This document shows, piece after piece, positions 54,457 to 63,020 of a DNA stretch of 64,000 bases. A program made the position numbers and the translations under genes. A model generated the notes under the pieces. The model saw nothing but the letters and a program-made list of their open reading frames with translations, ran no database searches and was not told the DNA's origin. Source of the stretch: CBDCXE01 sp965223725 [NCBI: Nitrospinota bacterium] (GTDB lineage Bacteria > Nitrospinota_A > UBA7883). Positions within the stretch are counted from its first letter, which is position 1; every line of letters begins with the position of its first letter. The stretch spans positions 310,001 through 374,000 of the forward strand of contig CBDCXE010000001.1 of the NCBI GenBank assembly GCA_965223725.1, given 5' to 3'.

Positions 54457-54480
54457 TATGCTCAACCTCTTTTATGAACG

Positions 54481-54741
54481 TTATTCCGCTTCCGACTGCG
54501 GGGTGGCGTCCTGTTTTTTCAGCAAACTGCTCACCGTGTCGGACACCTGGGCGCCAACGCCTATCCAGTAATCCACTCTCTCTTTGTTAACCTTCACCTG
54601 GTCACCTTCCAGATGTGGGTTATACTGGCCCAACGTCTCAAGAAATTTACCTTCACGACTATCGCGCGAGTCCGCCGCGACGATTCTGTAGACAGGCTTC
54701 TTCTTGGCGCCCATCCTTCTCAATCTCAATATCACTGACAC
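54481..54741 (-). CDS. rpsP: 30S ribosomal protein S16
   Basis: The 86-residue protein opens MSVILRLRRMGAKKKPVYRI followed by VAADSRDSREGKFLE, the S16 consensus. The start codon is GTG (54741) behind AGGAG. Confidence 0.97.
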   Translation of the reverse strand: MSVILRLRRMGAKKKPVYRIVAADSRDSREGKFLETLGQYNPHLEGDQVKVNKERVDYWIGVGAQVSDTVSSLLKKQDATPQSEAE

Positions 54742-54771
54742 TAAATGTTCTCCTAGTTAATAATCATTTTT

Positions 54772-56109
54772 CTATTGCGGCATTTCCATCCCCGGAATTT
54801 GCATGCCACCTTTGCCCGGTTTCATTTTACCCAGTTTTTTCATCATTTTCTTCGACTTCTGAAAGTTTTTCAGCATCCGGGTCACTTCTACCATATCATT
54901 TCCGCTGCCAGAAGCAATCCTTCGCTTGCGAGAGCTGTTTATTATTCCAGGCGATGACCGCTCTTTCAAGGTCATGGAGTTTATTATAGCCTCAATTCGC
55001 GTAATTTCGTCAGGATCCATCTCCACATCCTTCATGGCGCCGCTCATGCCCGGTATCATTTTCATCAGCTGGTCCAGCGGGCCCATGCTTTTTATCATCT
55101 TCAGCTGTTCCAAGAAGTCGTTCAGGTCGAACTTGGCGGAGAGCATTTTTTTCGCCTGCGCTTCCGCTTCCTTGCTGTCCAGCGTCTCCTGCGCCTTCTC
55201 CACCAGGGATAGCACATCACCCATACCCAGTATCCGCCCAGCAATCCGCTCCGGGTGAAACTGCTCCAGATTTTCCACCTTTTCGCCCACACCCATAAAC
55301 TTTATCGGCGCGCCGGTAACCTTTTTTATGGAAAGCGCCGCGCCCCCCCGGGTGTCGCCGTCCAGCTTGGTCAGCACGACACCGGTCATCCCGATCTGCT
55401 CGTTAAACGCCTTGGCGGTGGTGACGGCGTCCTGTCCGGTCATGGAGTCGGCAACGAACAGGATCTCCGACGGATCGACGGTTTCCCGGATCCCTTTAAG
55501 CTCCTCCATCATCGTCTCGTCGATATGCAGCCGCCCCGCCGTATCCACCAGCAGAACGTTGGCTTTCATTGTGGCCATGCTCTCTTTCGCTCTTTTGCAG
55601 ATGTCCACCGGGTCCATGTTGCCAGACGATTTGAACACCGGAAGCTGCAACTGTTCGCCCAATACCGCCAGCTGCTCCATGGCGGCGGGCCGATAGATAT
55701 CCACCGACACCATCAGCGGTTTATAGCCCTGTTTCGACAGATGGTTGGCCAGCTTTGCAGTCGTCGTGGTTTTACCAGAGCCTTGCAGACCTGTCATCAA
55801 CACCACACTGGGCCCCCGTTCGGCCAATGTGATATTAGCCGATTCGCCACCCAGGATATCGACCAGGTGGTCATGAACGATCTTCACCAATTGCTGGCCC
55901 GGCTCGACACCTTTCATGGTCTCCACACCTAGCGCCTCGGCTTTGGCAGTGGCTATGAACTCTTTAACTACGTTGATATTAACGTCAGCTTCCAGCAAAG
56001 CTCGCCGAATATCGCGCATAGCTTCGGATACGTTTTCTTCAGTAAGCTTATGCATTCCTTGAAGGCGCTTTATCACACCTTCGAAACGCTCGCTTAAACC
56101 TTCCAGCAT
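54772..56109 (-). CDS. ffh: Signal recognition particle protein
   Basis: The 445-residue GTPase targets nascent membrane proteins with 4.5S RNA. The N domain is followed by the G domain with VLMTGLQGSGKTTTTAKLA, VDTAGRLHIDE and TKLDGDTRGGAALS, and a Met-rich M domain with the SGxGxxVxEVxxLLKxFxxxKKMMKK-type end (SGSGNDMVEVTRMLKNFQ). No 4.5S RNA gene could be found beside it by eye. Confidence 0.97.
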   Translation of the reverse strand: MLEGLSERFEGVIKRLQGMHKLTEENVSEAMRDIRRALLEADVNINVVKEFIATAKAEALGVETMKGVEPGQQLVKIVHDHLVDILGGESANITLAERGPSVVLMTGLQGSGKTTTTAKLANHLSKQGYKPLMVSVDIYRPAAMEQLAVLGEQLQLPVFKSSGNMDPVDICKRAKESMATMKANVLLVDTAGRLHIDETMMEELKGIRETVDPSEILFVADSMTGQDAVTTAKAFNEQIGMTGVVLTKLDGDTRGGAALSIKKVTGAPIKFMGVGEKVENLEQFHPERIAGRILGMGDVLSLVEKAQETLDSKEAEAQAKKMLSAKFDLNDFLEQLKMIKSMGPLDQLMKMIPGMSGAMKDVEMDPDEITRIEAIINSMTLKERSSPGIINSSRKRRIASGSGNDMVEVTRMLKNFQKSKKMMKKLGKMKPGKGGMQIPGMEMPQ

Positions 56110-56206
56110 ATAATATTCTATTAATTAATGATTTAGATGATTTATTTAGATTAACAGATTAAGGGTTTGGCGGGGCAAATCAGGAGCGCTATCAGCCGTA
56201 CAGGCC

Positions 56207-56740
56207 CTAGCTCTCTCCCGATTCATCGGTATATTCGCCTTCTTCGCCAGCATGCTCATCAATCACACCATCCAGCATCTTTTTATCTATATACCCGATC
56301 GCTCTATCGTTGATCGTGATAACAGGCGCCAGGGAGCAAGCGCCAATGCATGCGACCCTTTCCATGGTGAACAGCTTGTCTTTAGTGGTTTCGCTATGTC
56401 CTATTTCCAGCTTTTCCTCAACCAGGTCGACAAGACTGGCCGAGCCTTTGACGTGACACGCCGTGCCGCAGCAGATCTTCATCATATACTTGCCGCGTGG
56501 TGTCAGGCGGAACTGGGCATAGAAAGAAGTGACGCCCAGCAGATGCGCCAGTGGAATGCGAAGTGATTTTGATATTATCAGCAACGCGCCTCGGGGAAGA
56601 TAGCCGTAGTGCGTCTGGACCTTTTGCAATATAGGCATGGTAGAGCCCCGCGCGCCCTTGTACTGCGCCAGCGCCTCATGGACATAGCCCAGATCCTCGT
56701 CCTCTTCAATGCCCTCCAAAACAGCGGCTTCCTCACTCAT
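56207..56740 (-). CDS. nuoE: NuoE/HydE-like thioredoxin-fold [2Fe-2S] protein
   Basis: The 177-residue protein matches the 24-kDa NuoE family: AQYKGARGSTMPILQKVQTHYGYLP is shared here as two runs, followed by CCGTACHVKGS and CIGACSLAPV, whose four Cys hold the [2Fe-2S] cluster. NuoE-type subunits pass electrons from the FMN subunit of complex I, or of NAD(P)-linked hydrogenases or formate dehydrogenases. No nuoF or other partner is adjacent; it stands between ffh and the ATP synthase genes. The C-terminal 30 residues are acidic. Confidence 0.9.
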   Translation of the reverse strand: MSEEAAVLEGIEEDEDLGYVHEALAQYKGARGSTMPILQKVQTHYGYLPRGALLIISKSLRIPLAHLLGVTSFYAQFRLTPRGKYMMKICCGTACHVKGSASLVDLVEEKLEIGHSETTKDKLFTMERVACIGACSLAPVITINDRAIGYIDKKMLDGVIDEHAGEEGEYTDESGES

Positions 56741-56886
56741 ATACCCACCATCGCCTGCCTTTACTATCGGTTAACAGTTCAATCATGTGTTTTATACCGA
56801 TGATCGCCAAACCCATATACAGGGTTTGACGAACACTGAATCAATGCAATAAAATGCTTGCAGCAATCCTTCACCATTCCCCAGAT

Positions 56887-57228
56887 TTATAAGGGGTTGG
56901 CGAACAGCAGAACAAGCGCGATAATCAAAGTATAGATAATACATGATTCGATCAGCGCCAGACCGATCATCATGTTAAGGAATATTTTATCGTAAAAGCC
57001 AGGGTTGCGGGCCATAGCGCCCACTGCGCCGGCCACCGCGTTGCCCATGCCGATTCCGCAACCACCAGCGGCCAATCCCAATCCTATAACACTGGCCAGG
57101 GCCACAAAGCTGTAGAAGCTGGCGTATCTGCCCTCACCACCGGCGGCTTCCGAGGCAAATGCAGGCGCCGCCACCATGATAACAGCGATAAAAACAAATA
57201 ATACGGCGACCTGAAAATTTCTGCTCAC
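56887..57228 (-). CDS. atpE: ATP synthase F0 subunit c
   Basis: The 113-residue protein has an extra N-terminal hydrophobic segment with a signal-peptide-like end (AVIMVAAPAFASEAAGG) before the standard hairpin. Helix 1 has GLAAGGCGIGMGNAVAG, the loop is ARNPG and helix 2 has the ion-binding Glu in GLALIESCIIYTL. The Gln expected in helix 1 of sodium-binding c subunits is not present, so proton coupling is more likely. The start is GTG behind AGGAG. Confidence 0.95.
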   Translation of the reverse strand: MSRNFQVAVLFVFIAVIMVAAPAFASEAAGGEGRYASFYSFVALASVIGLGLAAGGCGIGMGNAVAGAVGAMARNPGFYDKIFLNMMIGLALIESCIIYTLIIALVLLFANPL

Positions 57229-57284
57229 CTTAATTCTCCTTCTGTTTCTTTAATATAAATTGTATGTAATAAGCTAACTCGGCT

Positions 57285-57947
57285 TTAGTGCCCTTCCTCC
57301 AGAGCGCCGGCTAAATAAACCAATGTAAGTAAAACAAACACCAGCGTTTGCAATATGCTGGTGAAAATTGCAAATAGAATCATAGGCATAGGCAGAAACA
57401 GCGGAACAAGGAAACCGAGCACCAGGATAACCAGATCTTCCCCTTTGATATTGCCGAACAGGCGCACGGCTAAGGTAATCGGCCGTGCCAGGTGAGATAA
57501 TATCTCGATCGGAAACATCAGCGGCATCAGCCACCAGACCGGCCCCAAGAACTGTTTCAAATATTTAAACCCATGCGTGTAAAAACCCATGAATTGATAT
57601 AAAAGAAATACCATCAGCGCCATGGCCAGATTGGTATTGATATTAGCTGTGGGCGATACGCAACCAGGCAGCAAACCCAGCAGGTTGGCGCAAAGGATGA
57701 AAAATGCCAGCGTCGCCACAAAAGGAAAAAACTTTCTGCCTTTTTTGCCCAGGATAGTATCGACAAACTGCGCGATCTCGTAAACGATCAGTTCAACCGT
57801 ATTCTGGGCGCCAGCCGGCACCATCTTCAGCCCACCGCGTAACGCGATGGCCAATATAAAAAAGCCAGCCATTATCAGCCACGTGTATGTCACATGCGGG
57901 TGATGTTCCAGCCCAGGGATTACCAAATAATTTATAGGTTCTTTCAT
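57285..57947 (-). CDS. atpB: ATP synthase F0 subunit a
   Basis: The 220-residue membrane protein carries the essential Arg in HLARPITLAVRLFGNIKGED and ends with the usual Thr/Leu-rich helices. It forms the ion channel against the c ring. It lies between the I-like and c subunit genes. Confidence 0.95.
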   Translation of the reverse strand: MKEPINYLVIPGLEHHPHVTYTWLIMAGFFILAIALRGGLKMVPAGAQNTVELIVYEIAQFVDTILGKKGRKFFPFVATLAFFILCANLLGLLPGCVSPTANINTNLAMALMVFLLYQFMGFYTHGFKYLKQFLGPVWWLMPLMFPIEILSHLARPITLAVRLFGNIKGEDLVILVLGFLVPLFLPMPMILFAIFTSILQTLVFVLLTLVYLAGALEEGH

Positions 57948-57960
57948 AATCTATTAATTT

Positions 57961-58362
57961 CTATTCTGTGTGAAAAGCTCCGGCCCTGTTGAAATTCAAA
58001 AGGTACGTTACAAATATGGATATAACGCCAAGCGATAATCCACCAATCAAGGCAGGGATATGAACCCAGCCGAAATGTATGAATACAGCAACCACGATCG
58101 CCATGACAGTAAGCCTTGCATAAAACGAAATGGCAGTGGCGAATTTTGCCACCGAAGGTTCTATACCAGGATGCAGAACTTTAATAATAGATTTTTGAAG
58201 CAGGGCCAGGTTGGTCAATGCCATCGCGCCACCCAACGCCAAAGAGAACGTGATAGCAAACTGACCATATAAGCCAGCAATCACCAGCGCCACAACGAAT
58301 ATCAACGTTGCGCTTTTCCAGAGCTGACCACTGCCATAAGTCTTATAATCAATATCAGTCAT
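57961..58362 (-). CDS. atpI: ATP synthase subunit I-like protein
   Basis: The 133-residue protein has four TM helices (about residues 15-35, 37-55, 78-98, 103-123) and fits the ATP_synt_I family by size and place between atpZ and atpB. It assists assembly of the c ring or Mg2+ supply in studied relatives. Confidence 0.75.
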   Translation of the reverse strand: MTDIDYKTYGSGQLWKSATLIFVVALVIAGLYGQFAITFSLALGGAMALTNLALLQKSIIKVLHPGIEPSVAKFATAISFYARLTVMAIVVAVFIHFGWVHIPALIGGLSLGVISIFVTYLLNFNRAGAFHTE

Positions 58363-58371
58363 TTCAATATT

Positions 58372-58668
58372 TCAATAATCATCGTCCTCATCGGAGTATG
58401 CCTCGCCTTCAGGATAATCCCCAGGGGCCACTCCCATGTTCTTTTTTGCGACCTTGTATATATTCATGAAACCGGCGGCAATCCCCAAAAAGAGAAAAAC
58501 CAGCATCATCCAGGGCGCAGTGTCTAACCATCTGTCCAGCATAACCCCCACGGCCACCCCGATAATTATCGAGACCACAAGCTGAACGCCTATCGACCCC
58601 AGGATATATAGATTTCTATACGCTTCGAACCGTTTTCGCCCTTCGCTATCATCTTCTGGCGGCAACAT
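58372..58668 (-). CDS. atpZ: AtpZ/AtpI-family protein
   Basis: The 98-residue protein has two TM helices with GSIGVQLVVSIIIGVAVGVMLD and a VFLFLGIAAGFMNIYK stretch; GVxLDRWLDTxPWxxLVFxxLGxxAGFxN is the AtpZ (DUF of F0F1 assembly) pattern. The tail is acidic. It is first in the atpZ-I-B-E cluster. Confidence 0.85.
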   Translation of the reverse strand: MLPPEDDSEGRKRFEAYRNLYILGSIGVQLVVSIIIGVAVGVMLDRWLDTAPWMMLVFLFLGIAAGFMNIYKVAKKNMGVAPGDYPEGEAYSDEDDDY

Positions 58669-58728
58669 TGTCTCTCCGGCGCCGAGCGCTGTAATTATGC
58701 TTCACAGATATCTACATATAAGCAGTGA

Positions 58729-58757
58729 ATGCTAGCAAGCGCGCCCTTGCCTGTCAA
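58729..58757 (-). promoter_or_regulatory. Candidate promoter of the atpZ-I-B-E cluster
   Basis: On the minus strand TTGACA (58752-58757) matches the -35 consensus fully and TAGCAT (58729-58734) matches the -10 at four of six positions with a 17-bp spacing. It is about 60 bp before the atpZ start. Confidence 0.6.
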
Positions 58758-58885
58758 GGCTTTTTCCAGATTACCTGTTGAGTTCGTATTGCGTTGGATT
58801 ACAGCTGATACAACAATGCGAAAACTTTATTTTGGTGATGCAAAACGTTGATCAAATGTTTGGTTTGTTATTATCGCTTTGCGGC

Positions 58886-61207
58886 CTAATACCATGTCCA
58901 GCCGCCACCAAGCACTTGCGCCACCCTCATATACCATACAAGGGTCTTGCCCGAAGCGTTATGCCGCCAAAGGATGTCAGCTTTGCCATCACCGTTCAAG
59001 TCGCCAGCGCCTGCCGTGGTCCAGGCATTATTGAGATGATGTGATGTCAGGCTTTGGCTTATCAACTGCCTGCCTCTCATATATCTGATAAAGGTCATTC
59101 CCGACGCTTTATGGCGCCACAAGATGTCGGCATACCGGTCTCCATTGAAATCAGCGACACCACCCATGATCCAGCCGTTATTCATATGATGGGATGTCAA
59201 GCCCTGGGCGATCATCTGCCGCCCTTTCATAAATCTAATAAAGGTCTGCCCAGAAGTTTTATGCCTCCACAACATGTCTGCATAATTATCGCCGTTAAAA
59301 TCTCCAACGCCAGCCAGGCTCCAGCCGTTATGTAGATGATGTGATGTCCAACCTCCACCTATCGCTTGTGCGCCATTCATATACATGATCAATGTCTGAC
59401 CAGAAGCAACATGCCGCCACAGGATGTCCCCTCGCCTGTCTTTATTGAAATCGCCCACACCACCCGCGCTCCATCCGTTATGCAAATGACGTGAAGTCAG
59501 GCGTTGCGCGGCCACTTGCGCGCCTCTCATGAACCATACAACGGTCTTACCAGTATCGATGTGTCGCCATAAGACATCGGCCTTCCTGTCGCCGTTCATA
59601 TCGCCGAAGCCGACTATTTTCCATGCTTTGCTGAGGTTATGGAGTTTCTGCTCAAACGCGCCTTTGTCGCATCCTGCCCCCTGTGGGCGCGCAACGCCGC
59701 GCTGATCCGTGGCGTTGACGCATGACCCTGTATCAATAGCCGGCGAACCGGTGAGTAAAGCATGGGTTTTTATAGGGCCACCGTTATAAGCAAGCGGACC
59801 AAGGAGTGGATTTGCGCCCTGCCTGTCCCCGGTGGATGTAAACTGACACGAAGAAGCGCTCTCCAGGTTGTAACCACTGGATATAGTAGAACCACTAATT
59901 GTTTGGCAATCAGAGCCGCTTAACTGCTTTGCCACAATAGTATTGGAAAATGTGGCAGTCCCTGAGTTGTAAACGCCTCCACCTAAATAGGATGGAGTCG
60001 AATTGCTTGTAATTGTTGAGCTATTGATTGTAAAAGTTCCATAGTCTACATATATTCCGCCGCCATTGTCCGTTGCGCTATTTCCGCTGATGGTGGCATT
60101 GTTGATTGTGAGCGTGCCATCACTATAGATACCGCCACCGACAGGTGAGTAACCTCCAGAGGCGGTATTATCGCTGATAGTGGAACCAGTAATAGTCAGT
60201 GTATCGGAGTTATAGATACCTCCTCCATCATCTGAAGATTTGTTGCCGCTTATCGTTGATTCAACGATAGCAAGCGCGCCATAATTATCTACTCCACCGC
60301 CATCGTCTGAGGAAGTATTGTCTCTGATAATAGAATTGGTAATCGAAGAATCAGAACTCCATCCAAACGCTATGCCACCACCATCATATGAAGCTGTATT
60401 ATTATTAATAATTGAGCTGACGATGTTTATGGCGCCATTATAGTCCCTTAGGCCACCACCATCACCTGAAGATGTATTGCCGCTGATAATAGATTTTGTA
60501 ATTGTGGCCGTGGCATAATAGTTATAGATACCTCCACCATCGTCTTTAGATTTGTTGCCGCTGATGATCGAATTATTGACAGAGAGGATACCAGAGTTAT
60601 AAATACCACCTCCATCATCACCCCAAGTGGTCGTTACGTTGCCGCTGATTGTGACATTAGTAACTGTAAGCGTGCCTGAGTTCCATATTCCTCCACCAGC
60701 GGATCCAACATTGCCGTTGCGAATAGTTGCGTTGGAAATGGAAACAACTGCCGGACTTTTTACATAAAATACTCGATCCAAACTTCCCCCGTCAATAAAT
60801 GTAGAGCCTTTACCGGTTCCCAATATGGTGACGCTGTCAGTAATATCGAAATCGCCCGTTTCACTAAAATCTTCACCAGTCCCAGGTCGGGTGATTGTGA
60901 AGACACCGGCTGGGATGTTTATCTGGTCGGCCCCTGCATTGCCATTTGCGGCGATGATGGCCTCCCGCAAGGAGCAGTGGGCATTACACGCTCCATCCGC
61001 TGTATCCGCGGTGGTGGTGACACTATAAGTCAAAGCGACTGCAGGTTGAGGCGATGTCATAATGGCCAGCGCCGATACGATTAGAAAAGTGCAACCCCGA
61101 CTCATTATGTACAATGCACGGAGCATATATCCAGCATGTTGCTTACCCAAGCCGGTCCGGGTAAATGACGGAGCAATCGTCACGCCTGAGCTTTTCATTT
61201 CTTGCAT
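58886..61207 (-). CDS. CSLREA beta-helix protein with five divergent FG-GAP/VCBS-like repeats
   Basis: The 773-residue protein starts at an ATG behind AGGAG. An unusually long leader ends near SPQPAVALTYS, followed by the CSLREA domain (HCSLREAIIAANGNAGADQ) and about 330 residues of beta-helix with GNKSSDDGGGIYN-type turns. Five C-terminal repeats have Asp loops (DMNGDR, DFNKDR, DFNGDN, DFNGDR, DLNGDG) and the motifs LWRH-x2-SGKT and TSHHLHNGW, where the other three paralogues have LWRYKPDGRT and TSxFFNNNW. It thus belongs to a separate repeat subfamily. Likely exported and calcium-binding. Confidence 0.87.
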   Translation of the reverse strand: MQEMKSSGVTIAPSFTRTGLGKQHAGYMLRALYIMSRGCTFLIVSALAIMTSPQPAVALTYSVTTTADTADGACNAHCSLREAIIAANGNAGADQINIPAGVFTITRPGTGEDFSETGDFDITDSVTILGTGKGSTFIDGGSLDRVFYVKSPAVVSISNATIRNGNVGSAGGGIWNSGTLTVTNVTISGNVTTTWGDDGGGIYNSGILSVNNSIISGNKSKDDGGGIYNYYATATITKSIISGNTSSGDGGGLRDYNGAINIVSSIINNNTASYDGGGIAFGWSSDSSITNSIIRDNTSSDDGGGVDNYGALAIVESTISGNKSSDDGGGIYNSDTLTITGSTISDNTASGGYSPVGGGIYSDGTLTINNATISGNSATDNGGGIYVDYGTFTINSSTITSNSTPSYLGGGVYNSGTATFSNTIVAKQLSGSDCQTISGSTISSGYNLESASSCQFTSTGDRQGANPLLGPLAYNGGPIKTHALLTGSPAIDTGSCVNATDQRGVARPQGAGCDKGAFEQKLHNLSKAWKIVGFGDMNGDRKADVLWRHIDTGKTVVWFMRGAQVAAQRLTSRHLHNGWSAGGVGDFNKDRRGDILWRHVASGQTLIMYMNGAQAIGGGWTSHHLHNGWSLAGVGDFNGDNYADMLWRHKTSGQTFIRFMKGRQMIAQGLTSHHMNNGWIMGGVADFNGDRYADILWRHKASGMTFIRYMRGRQLISQSLTSHHLNNAWTTAGAGDLNGDGKADILWRHNASGKTLVWYMRVAQVLGGGWTWY
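58890..59620 (-). repeat. Five-unit propeller repeat block, divergent subfamily
   Basis: Units of about 147 bp encode the C-terminus of the CSLREA protein on the minus strand. All share an LWRH step and a TSHHL-type step and differ from the three other blocks by His-rich positions. Confidence 0.8.
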
Positions 61208-61271
61208 TACTGTTCTCCTTATTTACATCATTGTCTTATTATTTAGTTTGAGCTACCGTTGCCTTTTGTCT

Positions 61272-61841
61272 CTAAATTTTCTCTTTGCGCAAAAAAACTG
61301 CCTTGTCGAGATTTGCGAAGAATTCTTCATAGAACTTGTCCGGCTGGAGGTATCTTACCTTGTCGGCTTGGCTGAGATTCATAGTGAATCCTTCGGTTTT
61401 CCCCAGGTCGGTGTTTACTCGCACTCGTGTCAAACCTTTGCCCCACTGTTCCATCGTCAGCGTTGCTTCCTGAGGTATAAATGACTTGCTCTTCTCACTG
61501 GTAATGATGCTGGTGCTTCGCGTGGTGGTGACCGATATTTTCTTGATCCCGACCAGATGGCCTGTTTCCAGGTTGGTCTCTGCGATGGTGAAACCCATAT
61601 CCTGGAGAACATCCATGGCGGCGCGGAATGTCATCTTATAATCCCCGCCGATTTCCTTCACCTGGGTGGCGCGTGTTTGCAATGCGCTCTCATCCGCTTC
61701 AGGATCGATTTCCGATTTCGGTTTTGTCGCTTCATGCTGCATAGCCCCCACTCCTGCGGCGACCACATATGGCGCCGCCATACAGCCAGGCAAATATATT
61801 ATTGATATTATTAATACACAGAGATAAGTTAATTGCTTCAT
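61272..61841 (-). CDS. Hypothetical lipoprotein
   Basis: The 189-residue protein has a lipobox (ISIIYLPGC). The mature part includes YKMTFRAAMDVLQDMGFTIAE in two runs and LTMEQWGKGLTRVRVNTDLG, resembling small alpha-beta lipoproteins of the DUF3568-like group. It lies in a four-gene minus-strand run with a BamE-like protein and a two-TM protein. Function unknown. Confidence 0.75.
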   Translation of the reverse strand: MKQLTYLCVLIISIIYLPGCMAAPYVVAAGVGAMQHEATKPKSEIDPEADESALQTRATQVKEIGGDYKMTFRAAMDVLQDMGFTIAETNLETGHLVGIKKISVTTTRSTSIITSEKSKSFIPQEATLTMEQWGKGLTRVRVNTDLGKTEGFTMNLSQADKVRYLQPDKFYEEFFANLDKAVFLRKEKI

Positions 61842-61857
61842 TCTTTATATCCTTATT

Positions 61858-62382
61858 TCAGAATTTGCTCATATGATAAGAAACATCCTTCACCATGGAT
61901 CTGCCATCAAATTTAATGACAACTGTCAAAGTTTTCTTGCTTGTCGTTCTTTTCGTTTTTGTAGCTTCTTGCGTGTTTACTTTAGTTTTTTCTTTCGTGT
62001 TTTCCTCACCTTGCGAAGAACCGAAGCCCCCTAACGCTCCTCCAAGCGCTCCAAATACACTACCGATGAGTCCGCCGCCCACACTAAAACCGGACTCTTT
62101 ATTTTTCGTATTGCCCTCTGTGTTTACCTCCGTGTTTCTTTCAGTTCCACTTTCAACTTCGTCTACTGAGGATACCTTGTCGTAGATCCATGTTTCACTT
62201 CCATCCCTGTCTTTGGATGCAATGTTGGGGGAGCCAATCGCCTGGGCTACTTCTCCCTGGCTCATACCTTTTTTTACACGGGATTGGACTAGCCCAAGAG
62301 TGAGTTCTTCAGCAAATAGTTTTTCTGCACCGACCAGAACCAAGAAGGCGGATAAGAAAATAAATGTCAGTTTGCTCTTCAT
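61858..62382 (-). CDS. BamE/SmpA-like periplasmic protein
   Basis: From the ATG at 62382 (AAAGG upstream) the 174-residue protein has a signal peptide (LTFIFLSAFLVLVGAEKLFA). VKKGMSQGEVAQAIGSPNIASKD and the following ETWIYDKV match the SmpA/OmlA (BamE) pattern. Instead of a normal BamE end it carries a Thr/Glu/Asn-rich repeat region (NTEVNTEGNTKNKE), a Gly-rich hydrophobic segment (GGGLIGSVFGALGGALGGFG), a second Thr/Lys region and a closing beta-strand. Without a lipobox it is not a classical BamE lipoprotein. Confidence 0.75.
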   Translation of the reverse strand: MKSKLTFIFLSAFLVLVGAEKLFAEELTLGLVQSRVKKGMSQGEVAQAIGSPNIASKDRDGSETWIYDKVSSVDEVESGTERNTEVNTEGNTKNKESGFSVGGGLIGSVFGALGGALGGFGSSQGEENTKEKTKVNTQEATKTKRTTSKKTLTVVIKFDGRSMVKDVSYHMSKF

Positions 62383-62456
62383 AAAATATGCCTTTCGTAA
62401 ATTAGAATGAGAATCGACGTTTTTTCTGTTAAACCGGTCGAAGTTTGAACTTTTCA

Positions 62457-62750
62457 TTATTTAGACTCTTGTAGTGGGGAATTGTTTTGAGAGCTTTGTC
62501 GTGTGTTAGCTTCGATGGCGAATAGAACACCAACTATTTCGCCGAAGGCGATTATGCACAATGCGGCCAGAGAAAATAACAGACCACCCACAATTTCCCA
62601 AAAGTCCCCAGGCCCGAAACTGTGCTTTGGGAGTGATGGTTCGATGACCCCAGCGCCAAAAACAAATACAATGCCAGCAAAAACACCAATCCAGCCAAAT
62701 GCTTTAAGCAATTTCCCAACAAAAGGCAACACTGAATAACCCTCACTCAT
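62457..62750 (-). CDS. Small two-TM membrane protein
   Basis: The 97-residue protein, with a strong GGAG before its ATG, has TM helices at about residues 18-34 (FGWIGVFAGIVFVFGAG) and 54-77. The C-terminus is Gln/Asn/Ser-rich. No family recognised; it is first in the run with the BamE-like and lipoprotein genes. Confidence 0.65.
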   Translation of the reverse strand: MSEGYSVLPFVGKLLKAFGWIGVFAGIVFVFGAGVIEPSLPKHSFGPGDFWEIVGGLLFSLAALCIIAFGEIVGVLFAIEANTRQSSQNNSPLQESK

Positions 62751-62780
62751 TCTCTTTCTCCTCTTGTATCTTGAATGTGA

Positions 62781-62942
62781 AATTTAAAGGCTGGAAAGCC
62801 GCCGCTATTTCCAACATCTAAAAATAGTCTTGAAGCTGTATTTCATGCTGATTTGAAACTCTCAGATGGTGCTACGGTTGGCTGGAAGCCACAAAAAATG
62901 ACCAAGAACATGATGATTCCCACTAATGAAACTACCGATTGA
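62781..62942 (+). pseudogene. Coding-like remnant ending at the IS edge
   Basis: A frame with protein-like composition (containing SLEAVFHADLKLSDGATVGW) runs from just after a stop to TGA 62940-62942, where the TGA is the first three bases of the IS end. It has no start codon. A neighbouring frame upstream (VKFKGWKAAAISNI) also looks coding, so this may be a small gene broken by frameshift and by the insertion. Confidence 0.35.
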
Positions 62943-63020
62943 CCTCTTCCCTTTAAATTGATCCATTGATAATGCGAGTAATCGGTTAAATTAACCTTGT
63001 AACAAAGTGGAGATTTACTG

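Noticed and set aside
56887-57228. Sodium-binding c subunit
   Set aside because: The Glu-Ser pair is present in helix 2, but the helix 1 Gln of sodium-type c subunits is missing.
58745-58765. Terminator-like hairpin with T-run on the plus strand
   Set aside because: No plus-strand gene ends there, and the same bases form the -35 box of the better supported atp promoter on the minus strand.
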